64,000 nucleotides of DNA from Rhizobium esperanzae (GTDB lineage: Bacteria > Pseudomonadota > Alphaproteobacteria > Rhizobiales > Rhizobiaceae). Made by a program: the position numbers and the translations under genes. This document shows, in pieces, positions 54,780 through 62,657 of the stretch. The stretch spans positions 62,001 through 126,000 of the forward strand of contig NZ_JACIFY010000017.1 of NCBI RefSeq assembly GCF_014197615.1, given 5' to 3'. The notes below the pieces were generated by a model that saw nothing but the letters and a program-made list of their open reading frames with translations, did not search any database and had not been told where the DNA came from. Every line of letters begins with the position of its first letter. The first letter of the stretch is position 1.

Positions 54780-55510
54780 GAGAGGCGCTCTACCTTGGAT
54801 GCGAAAAGATAGCCCCCCAGCCGCACCGTCTTGATGAATGTCGGGTCTTTCAGATTTGGCTCTATCTTTTGCCTGACCCGGCTGATGTGGGCGTCGATGC
54901 TGCGCTCCACCGGCCCCGCCGATCCGGCATGTGTCATCGACAGGAGTTGTTCGCGCGTCAAGACCTTGTTCGGATTGCAGCAGAATGCCAGGAGGAGATC
55001 GAACTCCGCGGTGGTCATCGAAACCTGGGCTCCGTCCGCATCGAGGAGTTGACGGCTTTTGGGATCGATGCGCCATCCCGAGAAGGTCATGGGCCCAAGC
55101 GCCTCCTCGTGATGATGAGCATATGATGCTCTCCGGAGAATGGTTTTGATCCGAGCGAGCAACTCGCGGGAGTTGAATGGTTTTGTGACATAGTCGTCGG
55201 CTCCGAGCTCCAGTCCCAGAATGCGATCGATATCCTCGTGGAGCGCCGTCAACATCAGGATCGGCACCGAACCCGAGGCACGCAGCCGCCTGCAGATGCT
55301 GAAACCGTCCTCACCCGGCAACATCGCATCGAGAACGATGAGATCGAATTGCTGCCGCGCCATCATCCGATCCATCGCCGCGCCGGTCTCCACCGATGAG
55401 GCCGCGAAGCCGCCGGTTCGAACAAGGTCGACCAGCATGTCGGCGATTGCGGGATCGTCTTCGACGATGAGAATATGAGCCTGATTGGGAACTGCCATTT
55501 CATACGCCAT
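54776..55510 (-). CDS. OmpR family response regulator
   Basis: The 244-residue protein has a receiver domain with the acidic pair in ILIVEDD, phospho-acceptor Asp in IVLDAMLPGEDG and Lys in YVTKPF, and an OmpR-type winged helix (GPVERSIDAHISRVRQKIEP). It is encoded ahead of its kinase. ATGs at 55510 and 55498 are both possible. Targets are unknown; no operator could be assigned. Confidence 0.92.
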   Translation of the reverse strand: MAYEMAVPNQAHILIVEDDPAIADMLVDLVRTGGFAASSVETGAAMDRMMARQQFDLIVLDAMLPGEDGFSICRRLRASGSVPILMLTALHEDIDRILGLELGADDYVTKPFNSRELLARIKTILRRASYAHHHEEALGPMTFSGWRIDPKSRQLLDADGAQVSMTTAEFDLLLAFCCNPNKVLTREQLLSMTHAGSAGPVERSIDAHISRVRQKIEPNLKDPTFIKTVRLGGYLFASKVERLS

Positions 55511-55654
55511 CGTCGTTCACTCGTGCCGGAAGATATCTCTTCGGCGCGCAACTATCACATTTCACCGCGCCGACACGGCTCCGCCTTCAGGATATCAACG
55601 ATCGTGCAATGCTACATTTCATAATGTTGCGATATATTGCGGGCAACCGTCCGG

Positions 55655-55933
55655 TCAAAACTGGCTTTCGGGATCGCCGCTGATTTTCATATCATGACCT
55701 CCGATCGCGCTATCGATGATGACCGTGGTGATGAAACACATCCGAATGACCAGCAGGCAAAAGAACATCAAAGAGACGGCCGCCATCGTATAATGTTTCA
55801 AAGCCGAGCGGTTGGGGAGCCATGCGGTGAGCGTATGGAGAGCGTTTCTGATCAGCCGGCCGATCGCCACGAACAGAAACAATGCGGTGATGATATACCC
55901 GCTTGCCGCGGCCGCCCCGAGCAGCTGGAACAT
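55655..55933 (-). CDS. small membrane protein of unknown function
   Basis: From the ATG at 55933 this 92-residue protein has two clear transmembrane helices (SGYIITALFLFVAIGRLI and MAAVSLMFFCLLVIRMCFIT), with a basic loop between and a polar C-terminus. The frame is open further upstream to 56194 but there overlaps the neighbouring gene and encodes Arg/Pro-rich sequence, so the short form is preferred. The ribosome site is weak and no family is recognised. Confidence 0.55.
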   Translation of the reverse strand: MFQLLGAAAASGYIITALFLFVAIGRLIRNALHTLTAWLPNRSALKHYTMAAVSLMFFCLLVIRMCFITTVIIDSAIGGHDMKISGDPESQF

Positions 55934-56090
55934 GAAAAGACACCCGCACCACGTAAAAATTTCCGGCTTCGGAACAATGCTTTCAAGCCGACGCAATCGA
56001 GAAAGACGCGAGGCGTGCGGGCGAAGAGACCAAGCCGGATCATCCGGGCCCGGCGAAGACCGGTCCGCCGGCGATGGGGATGCCGCCACG

Positions 56091-56576
56091 CTAATCGGCC
56101 CTTTCCGCACTGGGCGCGGCACGGCGGCTGAGAAGAAGCGATGTGGCAGCGCGCCAGCGGGATGCCTTCGCCGCGCCTGCCATTGCTGCCTCACCGACCG
56201 CCGGGGTCGTCTGCACCGCAGAAATCCTGTTCGTCCTTGCTTCGGTCAGCACACCGACCCTTCTCAGAAACGCGTCGCTGTCGAATTCCTTCGAAGAGGA
56301 AACGGACTTTGCAGTCGATTGGACGGAATGGAAAAACACCTCGATATTGACGACCGGTATGGTCTTGATCTTTCGGATCATATCGATATCCGATCGCATC
56401 GTTACCGCCACGAAATATCGATCCGACCGCAGCGCGTCGAAGAGCTCCGGCACCGAGGATACGGCCGTTGCGACATGTCCGTTCTCAGTCAATTGCGCGA
56501 CGATGTCGCCGGCGGCGCCTTTTGCGAGAAAGACGAGAATCGGTTTTTGTTGTTTGCTTTGCACATAAGACGTCAT
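56091..56576 (-). CDS. protein with receiver-like fold lacking acidic pocket
   Basis: The first 75 residues of this 161-residue protein alternate strands and helices like a receiver domain: KPILVFLAKGAAGDIVAQL, HVATAVSSVPELFDALRSD, YFVAVTMRS and KIKTIPVVNIEVFF. The expected acidic residues after strand 1 and at the end of strand 3 are absent, so it cannot be a normal phospho-acceptor. The remainder is Ala/Arg/Ser-rich and probably disordered. GTCAGGAGTGCAGCC precedes the ATG. The fold call is inference. Confidence 0.5.
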   Translation of the reverse strand: MTSYVQSKQQKPILVFLAKGAAGDIVAQLTENGHVATAVSSVPELFDALRSDRYFVAVTMRSDIDMIRKIKTIPVVNIEVFFHSVQSTAKSVSSSKEFDSDAFLRRVGVLTEARTNRISAVQTTPAVGEAAMAGAAKASRWRAATSLLLSRRAAPSAERAD

Positions 56577-56706
56577 GGCTGCACTCCTGACCTGTCGCCG
56601 GAAGTCTAGCGCGCATCGACGCTTCGGTTTGTTCGGTTTTATTCGATTTTATTGCGCCGGCGCGTTCACCGGCGCTCGCCCTCGAAGGCGATAAAACTCG
56701 CCCGCA

Positions 56707-57156
56707 TCACGACAACACCGCCCTCAGCCAGGGATGCATTCGCTCTGCCCGCTTTCTCAGCAGCCTATCGATCGATATCGATCCTGCACCGCAAGCCGCC
56801 AGGACGAACATGCCGCCGGCAATCGCCAGATCCTTCTCGAAATGCAGAAGCTCGTTCTGGCTGTCGAAATTCGTGTGAAAGAGGAAGGCGGTCGCCAGGC
56901 AGAAGAAGGCCAGCGCCAATGCGCCAAGCCGGCCGAGAAAACCCGCCGCAACGGAAAGACCGGCGCCGAGCTGAAGTGCTATGACAGCAAATGCAACCGG
57001 CGCGGAAAGCCCCAGTTTTGCGAAAGTGTCGACGGTCGCGCTGATATCTGATGCGAGCACCGAACCTTCATGCAGGAAGATCAGCGACAGCAGCAGCCTG
57101 CCCGGGAGAAGAATGAAATCGGCCAGTCGAGACCGGCTTGAGGCGCTATCCATCAT
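56707..57156 (-). CDS. DoxX family membrane protein
   Basis: The 149-residue protein has four transmembrane helices with DoxX features: LLPGRLLLSLIFLHEGSVLA, AVIALQLGAGLSVAAGFLGR, LALAFFCLATAFLFHTNF and LHFEKDLAIAGGMFVLAACG (conserved KDLAIAGG). Two ATGs follow GGAGGG; the second, at 57153, has better spacing. It lies 59 bases downstream of the TPR gene and is probably in the same operon. Confidence 0.85.
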   Translation of the reverse strand: MMDSASSRSRLADFILLPGRLLLSLIFLHEGSVLASDISATVDTFAKLGLSAPVAFAVIALQLGAGLSVAAGFLGRLGALALAFFCLATAFLFHTNFDSQNELLHFEKDLAIAGGMFVLAACGAGSISIDRLLRKRAERMHPWLRAVLS

Positions 57157-57215
57157 ACCCTCCGATTTGCAGAGAACAGGCGGCTTGGCCGCCCGTTCAC
57201 GCGTTCATGGACTCG

Positions 57216-57680
57216 TCAGTTGCCACCTTTGGCAGCGATGGCCTTCTGCAGATCTTCGAGTTCTTCGCAGCCGCTTGGGCAAAGTTGCTTCAGCGATGAG
57301 ACCTGCTCCTCCGCCTTCGCCATCTCGCCCGTTTCGACATAGAGCTCGCCGAGATATTCACGCGCAGCCTTGTGATCGGGTTGAAGCTCAAGCGCTTTGG
57401 TGTAGTAGGTCAGCGACGTTCTGTAGTCGCCGGTCTTGCGCAGCGTATACCCCATGAGATTATAGACATCTGCCTGTTGGTTGTCTTCGGCAAGACCGCG
57501 AAGCTCCGCCAGGGCGCCGGCATAATCCTTGGCATCGATCTTCGCGCGCACCGACGTCAAATCGGGAGCGTCCGTCGATTCCATATTGTCGACGGCAAAA
57601 GCAGGAAGCGCCGTCACCGCGGAGAAACCGGCGGATATGGCGCAGAGCCAGATGAATCCGAGAATGAGATATTTCTTCAT
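57216..57680 (-). CDS. periplasmic tetratricopeptide repeat protein
   Basis: The 154-residue protein has a signal peptide (MKKYLILGFIWLCAISAGFS) and two to three TPR units (AKDYAGALAELRGLAEDNQQ; ADVYNLMGYTLRKTGDYRTS; HKAAREYLGELYVETGEMAK). Two Cys near the C-terminus (LCPSGCEEL) could form a disulfide or bind metal. GGAG lies seven bases before the ATG at 57680. It starts 20 bases after the MBL gene stop, so they are cotranscribed. The partner protein is unknown. Confidence 0.85.
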   Translation of the reverse strand: MKKYLILGFIWLCAISAGFSAVTALPAFAVDNMESTDAPDLTSVRAKIDAKDYAGALAELRGLAEDNQQADVYNLMGYTLRKTGDYRTSLTYYTKALELQPDHKAAREYLGELYVETGEMAKAEEQVSSLKQLCPSGCEELEDLQKAIAAKGGN

Positions 57681-57700
57681 GATGATCTCCATTCGGCCTT

Positions 57701-58675
57701 TCAGGCCTGGACTGTCGGCGTAAAGCCGTAGACGCTTCCGTCCTTGACGAAGGTGCCCGAGCCGGGGAAGGGGAAATGCGAGCCGCAGATGGCGATATTG
57801 TCGGCAATGATGCGGTCGATGAGACGGCGGCGCGTGTCGATGGCCGCCGGCCCATCCTGATCATAACTGCCCTGCCAGTCGGGGTGCGGCGCAAGCAGCG
57901 CCGGCACGTACATGATATCGGCCGAGACAAGCAGTTGCTTGCTGCCGGAGGCCACAAGATAGGTCGAATGACCCGGTGTATGGCCTGGCGCTGCAAGAAG
58001 CCGAACGCCTGGCGCAACCTCGGCACCATCGTCCACCAGTTTCCAGTTCTTCCATTTCGGGAAGACGTCGGCGATGCGCTTGCCGGCCGGCTTACGGCCT
58101 TCAGCAAGCTTCTCGACCCGGCCGGGCTCCGTCCACCAGTTATATTCGATGGCATTGACGATGAGTTCGGCGTTCGGAAAGACGGGATCGTTCGTTCCCT
58201 TTTCCATCAATCCCCAGACGTGATCCGGGTGGAAATGCGAGAGCATGATCGTGTCGATCCTCTTATAATCGATGCCGGCGGCTGCCATATTCGCCGGCAG
58301 ATGTGTGGCATTTGCCTGCCATTGACCGACGCCGGAGCCGGCATCCATCATGATCAGCCGGTTGCCGAGTTTCAGAACGACCACCGTCAGCGGGATCGGC
58401 ATGAATTCGGTCGTAAGCCCTGCCTTGGAAAGCGCTTCCTTGGTATCCTCGATCGAGGCATTCTTGATGAAGGTCGGGTCATGCGGTTTTTTCCAGATTC
58501 CATCGTAGACCGCCGTGACTTCGACATCGCCGACCTGATATTTGTAGAAGCCGACGGTCGGCTCCAGCGTTGTTGCGGCGAGCGCCGGCCCGACGAATTC
58601 GAGCTTCGACGACAGCCCGAATGCAGCTGCCGCGGCAGCCGATCCAAGGACGGCGCGACGTGACATGGTAAACAT
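57701..58675 (-). CDS. exported metallo-beta-lactamase-fold hydrolase
   Basis: The 324-residue protein has a twin-arginine signal (MSRRAVLGSAAAAAAFGL) and a complete dizinc site: SHFHPDH, PGHTPGHST, SADIM and GSHFPFPG. The fold covers lactonases, thiol hydrolases and beta-lactamases; lactonase-type enzymes are the nearest by motif spacing, but the substrate is unknown. AGGAGG lies eight bases before the ATG at 58675. It heads the MBL-TPR-DoxX operon opposite the ECF sigma gene. Confidence 0.88.
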   Translation of the reverse strand: MFTMSRRAVLGSAAAAAAFGLSSKLEFVGPALAATTLEPTVGFYKYQVGDVEVTAVYDGIWKKPHDPTFIKNASIEDTKEALSKAGLTTEFMPIPLTVVVLKLGNRLIMMDAGSGVGQWQANATHLPANMAAAGIDYKRIDTIMLSHFHPDHVWGLMEKGTNDPVFPNAELIVNAIEYNWWTEPGRVEKLAEGRKPAGKRIADVFPKWKNWKLVDDGAEVAPGVRLLAAPGHTPGHSTYLVASGSKQLLVSADIMYVPALLAPHPDWQGSYDQDGPAAIDTRRRLIDRIIADNIAICGSHFPFPGSGTFVKDGSVYGFTPTVQA

Positions 58676-58748
58676 GGATATGCCTCCTCTTGTCGATGAG
58701 ATTTCAGCTGGCGAGGACCGCAATTGTTCGGATGCCCTCGCTGACGAA

Positions 58749-58777
58749 CTAGATCGCCAGCCGGACGCGCTTATTCC
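58749..58777 (-). promoter_or_regulatory. candidate ECF sigma promoter for the MBL operon
   Basis: On the minus strand GGAATA (58777-58772) and ATCTAG (58754-58749) are separated by 17 bases. The same motif with the same spacing faces the sigma gene at 58878-58906. It lies 74 bases before the MBL start codon. Confidence 0.65.
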
Positions 58778-58877
58778 CGATCTCGAGCGTCATTTATTCA
58801 AGCGCTTGAAAAGACATCCTCATTTCTATCGTTCGCGGCCGGCTATCCGGCCGCGTGCAAATAAATTGGCTTCGGTT

Positions 58878-58906
58878 GGAATAAAACTGCGTGCCGGTCG
58901 GTCTAG
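58878..58906 (+). promoter_or_regulatory. candidate ECF sigma promoter for the sigma/anti-sigma operon
   Basis: GGAATA (58878-58883) and GTCTAG (58901-58906) are 17 bases apart, matching the divergent copy at 58749-58777. An AA(T/C)-type -35 element is typical of ECF promoters. It lies 72 bases before the sigma start, suggesting autoregulation. Confidence 0.65.
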
Positions 58907-58978
58907 ACGGCAAGGGACCGCACTCCATGCCTGCGGATCTCGCTGTTAAATTCGGCGACTATTGAGGCAGGGAGGATG

Positions 58979-59719
58979 ATGACAAACGCTCAGATCACCT
59001 ATCCCATCGGATCAAACGCGTGGTTGCCGCTGGCGTGGCGACATTGGAAGGACCGTCTTCGACCTTCGCCGCTCGCCGTACTTCTCGACAGCGCAGCGCG
59101 GTTGTTCCACCCCATGGTCTCGGCAAAGTCGAGCGGCGAGCGGGTTGCTTCGGCCGCCGATGCGACCGCGCAGCATGAACTCATGCAGCGCTTTCAGAAC
59201 ATGATCGTTCCGCACCTTGACGCTGCCTATAATTTTGCCCGGTTCCTCAGCCGCGACGCGGATGCGGCACAAGATATCGTCCAGGATGCATTCCTGCGTG
59301 CTTTCCGCAACTTCGATAGCTATCGCGGTGGCGATCCGCGCGCCTGGCTCTTTGCCATCGTGAGGAACTGCTGCCACGCCTGGCGCCAGCAGGATCGCCG
59401 CAAGGCGCGGTTCGAACGGCATCTGAGTGATGGCGATGACGACGAAACAGGTGAGAACGAGATCGCCTCGGAGGAGGATTCGCCAGAGGCGGCGACGATC
59501 CGGCGAAGCGAACAGCAGCGCGTGCGCGCTGTTATCAGCCGGCTCCCCGAGGCAATGCGGGAAATCCTCGTCTTGCGGGAGCTTGAGGATCTCTCCTACC
59601 GGCAGATCGCCGAAATCATCGACGCGCCGATTGGTACCGTCATGTCGAGGCTTGCAAGGGCGCGGCGTGATTTTGGTGAAGCCTGGCACGCATGCGACAA
59701 AGGCGAGACTGCAGGATGA
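58979..59719 (+). CDS. ECF-type RNA polymerase sigma factor
   Basis: The 246-residue protein has sigma region 2 (YNFARFLSRDADAAQDIVQD, AFLRAFRNFDSYRGGDPRAW) and region 4 (LPEAMREILVLRELEDLSYR, QIAEIIDAPIGTVMSRLARA) without region 3. About 65 N-terminal residues precede region 2, longer than usual; a later start cannot be excluded, but AGGGAGG just before the tandem ATGs at 58976/58979 supports this one. It overlaps the anti-sigma gene in ATGA and is divergent from the MBL operon. Confidence 0.88.
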   Translation: MTNAQITYPIGSNAWLPLAWRHWKDRLRPSPLAVLLDSAARLFHPMVSAKSSGERVASAADATAQHELMQRFQNMIVPHLDAAYNFARFLSRDADAAQDIVQDAFLRAFRNFDSYRGGDPRAWLFAIVRNCCHAWRQQDRRKARFERHLSDGDDDETGENEIASEEDSPEAATIRRSEQQRVRAVISRLPEAMREILVLRELEDLSYRQIAEIIDAPIGTVMSRLARARRDFGEAWHACDKGETAG

Positions 59720-60513
59720 GCGACGCACACCAAAAAGGCTGCCCGGAATGGCGTGTCATGCTGCATGGCTTTGTCGATGGCGAACTCGATTCGGTCCACG
59801 CGGCACAATTCGAGGATCATCTTGCTACCTGTACGGATTGCAGGGCGGAGATGGAAAGGGTTCAGGCCGTGAGAGAGATCATCGATCAAGATGGCGTCAA
59901 ATGGCGACCGTCCGAAGCGCTGCGTTCCCATGTCCTGTCAATGCTGTCGTTTGAACAGACGACGACATCCGGCCGGCCGTTGCCACGCCAGGTGCCCGGC
60001 TGGCGCCGCGCCCTGGTTTTCATCCGGCAATGGAGCTTGGTTCCTTCACTCGCGGCGCTTGCGGCCGGCGCCTTCCTGTTCGTCAACGTGCCGTCTCAGA
60101 CCGCGCTTCTGCAGGAACAGATCCTTTCAAGCCATATCAGGTCCATGATGGCCGACCATCTGACCGACGTGCTGACCTCGGATCAGCATACGGTAAAACC
60201 GTGGTTCAACGGCAAGGTCGATTTTTCGCCGCCGGTCAGCGACCTCTCCAAGGACGGCTTTCCGCTGATCGGCGGACGTGTCGACTATCTCGGCGGTCGC
60301 GCCGTTGCGGCCCTCGTCTACCGGCGCCACGGCCATGTCATCAACCTGTTCGTTTGGCCCGCAGGATCGGCCGCCGAGACGACAGCCGTGCATGACGGCT
60401 ACAATATTGAGCAATGGTCGGATGGCGGGCTTGTTTTCTCGGCGATTTCGGATGTCGCCCGCGGCGACCTGGCCGAGTTCGAGGTGCTTTTCAGGAAGGC
60501 GGCAAGGGGTTAA
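59716..60513 (+). CDS. membrane anti-sigma factor with zinc-type N-terminal domain
   Basis: The 265-residue protein starts with an anti-sigma domain bearing HGFVDGELD and HLATCTDC, the H-x3-C-x2-C zinc motif of ZAS proteins. A single transmembrane helix follows (LVPSLAALAAGAFLFVNV, near residue 115), then a periplasmic domain of about 135 residues (GFPLIGGRVDYLGGRAVAAL). It should hold the ECF factor at the membrane until a periplasmic signal. Its 3' end overlaps the convergent DUF1345 gene by four bases. Confidence 0.88.
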   Translation: MSDAHQKGCPEWRVMLHGFVDGELDSVHAAQFEDHLATCTDCRAEMERVQAVREIIDQDGVKWRPSEALRSHVLSMLSFEQTTTSGRPLPRQVPGWRRALVFIRQWSLVPSLAALAAGAFLFVNVPSQTALLQEQILSSHIRSMMADHLTDVLTSDQHTVKPWFNGKVDFSPPVSDLSKDGFPLIGGRVDYLGGRAVAALVYRRHGHVINLFVWPAGSAAETTAVHDGYNIEQWSDGGLVFSAISDVARGDLAEFEVLFRKAARG

Positions 60514-61196
60514 AGCAGGCTTGCCCCGACATTGATCGCCAGCGCCAGGATCGTCGTGTTGAACAGGAACGACAGCACGGCATGCAGCAGCGTCAGCTTG
60601 CGCATGCTGGTCGAACTGACCGCGACATCGGCCGTCTGGGCGGCGACGCCGATGGTGAAGGAGAAATAGAGGAAGTCCCAGTAGCCCGGCTCCTCGATCC
60701 CGTCCGGAAATTTGAGACCGCCCTCCTCGTCTGCCCCGCCATAGAAATAATGGGCATAATGGATGGTGAAAAGCGTATGCAGGAAGATCCAGGAGATCAG
60801 GATCGTCAGTACCGCCGCACCCGCCCGCGCCAGCGCGACATCAGGTGCGGCTTCCTTGATCGAATGAAGCTCGATGCCGATGCCGGCAATGCTGGCAATT
60901 GCAGCGCCGATCGAAAGAGCCAGCAAGACGGTGTCGGAAAAATCGAGATCCGCGGAGCGTTTCCGGATGCCTTCAACGGTCGCCCGCAGCATCTTGCGCC
61001 AGCTGAGCACGACAAACATGCCGGCGCTGACATTCCAGCCGAACAGGATGTTGCCGGCGCTGACCTCCCGCGAGGTCGCGGCCAGGAAGACCACCAGCCC
61101 GGCAACAACGGCGATGATGAAGCTCGCATGCTTATAGGCAAATGCCGCAAGCGAATTTGCCCGTTCTTCACCTGCCATATCGGTCTCCGACAGCAT
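60510..61196 (-). CDS. DUF1345 family membrane protein
   Basis: The 228-residue protein has five to six transmembrane helices and the DUF1345 segment WDFLYFSFTIGVAAQTADVA, followed by RKLTLLHAVLSFLFNTTILA. Function is unknown. A start at 61178 with GGAG seven bases upstream is an alternative to the ATG at 61196. Confidence 0.85.
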   Translation of the reverse strand: MLSETDMAGEERANSLAAFAYKHASFIIAVVAGLVVFLAATSREVSAGNILFGWNVSAGMFVVLSWRKMLRATVEGIRKRSADLDFSDTVLLALSIGAAIASIAGIGIELHSIKEAAPDVALARAGAAVLTILISWIFLHTLFTIHYAHYFYGGADEEGGLKFPDGIEEPGYWDFLYFSFTIGVAAQTADVAVSSTSMRKLTLLHAVLSFLFNTTILALAINVGASLL

Positions 61197-61216
61197 ATGC
61201 CCTTGATAACAGCACG

Positions 61217-61250
61217 AAAAAGGCGCGCCTGCCAGCCGGCAGCCGCGCCT
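61217..61250 (-). terminator. terminator of transaldolase
   Basis: On the minus strand GGCGCG-CTGCC and GGCAG-CGCGCC form a long stem with a GGCT loop, followed by TTTTT, 20 bases after the transaldolase stop. Confidence 0.88.
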
Positions 61251-61271
61251 CCTATTGTTTGCAGCGCCGTG

Positions 61272-62237
61272 TCAGGCGGCGGCGAGCTGCAATTCCTTCT
61301 GCACCATGGTGCGCAGCGTCGTCAGGTCCTTGGCGAAGGCGCGAATGCCTTCGGCGAGTTTTTCCGTCGCCATCGCGTCTTCGTTCATCATCCAGCGGAA
61401 GGTCTTCTCATCGACCGAGACCTTCGGATCCGGCTTGCTGCTGTTCGGCGAGAGCTTGCGCTCCAGCTTGCCTTCATCCTTGGCGAGCTCGTCGAGCAGG
61501 TTCGGGCTGATGGTCAGGCGGTCGCAGCCGGCAAGGGCTTCGATTTCGCCGGCGCTGCGGAAGGAGGCGCCCATGACGATCGTCTTGATGTCGTTTGCCT
61601 TGTAGTAATTGTAGATATCACGGACGGAGATGACGCCCGGATCTTCCTCGGCGGTGAAGTCCTTGCCTGTCGATTTCTTGTACCAGTCGAGGATACGGCC
61701 GACGAATGGCGAGATCAGGAACACTTTGGCGTCGGCGCAGGCGATTGCCTGGGCCTTGCTGAAGAGAAGCGTCAGGTTGCAGTCGATTCCTTCCTTCTGC
61801 AGCACTTCCGCAGCGCGGATGCCTTCCCAGGTGGAGGCAAGCTTGATGAGGATGCGGTCCTGATCGATACCGCGATCCTTGTAGGCGGCGATGATCGCGC
61901 GCGCCTTGGCAAGCGAAGCTTCGGTATCGAAGGAAAGATCGGCATCGACTTCGGTCGAAACACGGCCCGGGACGAGCTTCACAAGCGCAGCGCCGACGGA
62001 GATGGCGAGACGGTCGGCAACGGCCGAAGAAACGGCTTCGGGATTGCCGCCCTGCTTCTTGCCCCAGGCGACGGCTTCCTTGATGGCGTCGGCAAACATC
62101 GGTGTGCCCAATGCCTTCAGCACGATGCTCGGGTTGGTCGTGCAATCCACAGGCTTCAGGCGGGCGACGGCTTCGATGTCACCGGTATCGGCGACGACGG
62201 TGGTAATCTCGCGGAGTTGGTCAAGCTTGGATGTCAT
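61272..62237 (-). CDS. tal: transaldolase
   Basis: The 321-residue class I enzyme has the Schiff-base Lys at residue 132 ([11 protein letters not shown]), the same number as E. coli TalB, with [13 protein letters not shown] near the N-terminus and [19 protein letters not shown]. It transfers a dihydroxyacetone unit in the pentose phosphate pathway. The ATG at 62237 follows AAGGA; a TTG six bases upstream is less likely. Confidence 0.95.
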   Translation of the reverse strand: MTSKLDQLREITTVVADTGDIEAVARLKPVDCTTNPSIVLKALGTPMFADAIKEAVAWGKKQGGNPEAVSSAVADRLAISVGAALVKLVPGRVSTEVDADLSFDTEASLAKARAIIAAYKDRGIDQDRILIKLASTWEGIRAAEVLQKEGIDCNLTLLFSKAQAIACADAKVFLISPFVGRILDWYKKSTGKDFTAEEDPGVISVRDIYNYYKANDIKTIVMGASFRSAGEIEALAGCDRLTISPNLLDELAKDEGKLERKLSPNSSKPDPKVSVDEKTFRWMMNEDAMATEKLAEGIRAFAKDLTTLRTMVQKELQLAAA

Positions 62238-62657
62238 GGTCAATAATCCTTGTTGAACTTGGGCTGCGACCGGTGCGAGTTCCGCCCGGCGAAGGTGATC
62301 TACCGACAGGTAGTTTGCATGCTGCAGGCGAAAATCCGCGCATCCGTCACGGCTGATTCATAAACGTAAAGGACAGTGGCGGTGTTCCCGCGGACAAACG
62401 CCCGCTCGAACGCAGGCAACGCCTGCGGCTGGAAGGCCGGTCGTGACTTTCGGCATGCCCGCACTATGTCCTCCTCGGACGGACAGAACGACTTCGTGTC
62501 GCCAGGACTATCGCCGTTCGTCTGAGGGAAAGTCAAGGACATTTGTGCATTTCAATTGACATAAGTGTCACACCCGTCATTATCCCCCTCAACAAACGCG
62601 CCGTGACAGCCGTTGATCCCAAAAGGGATTGAGGGCGGGAATTCGGCTGGAGGAAAT
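62238..62657. promoter_or_regulatory. divergent region between transaldolase and SorC regulator
   Basis: No gene is convincing in these 420 bases. Two palindromes stand out: CTACCGACAGGTAG (62300-62313), resembling a TetR-type site, 63 bases before transaldolase, and TGACA-TAAG-TGTCA (62557-62570), 87 bases before the SorC gene and a candidate operator for it. The second is bordered by ATTTGTGCATTTCAA, an AT-rich promoter-like stretch. Confidence 0.45.

Noticed and set aside
55934-56194. Longer start for the small membrane protein
   Set aside because: Arg/Pro-rich shadow sequence overlapping the neighbouring gene by over 100 bases.
62300-62542. 80-residue minus-strand frame upstream of transaldolase
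   Set aside because: No ribosome site, no recognisable fold, and it covers both palindromes of a divergent control region.
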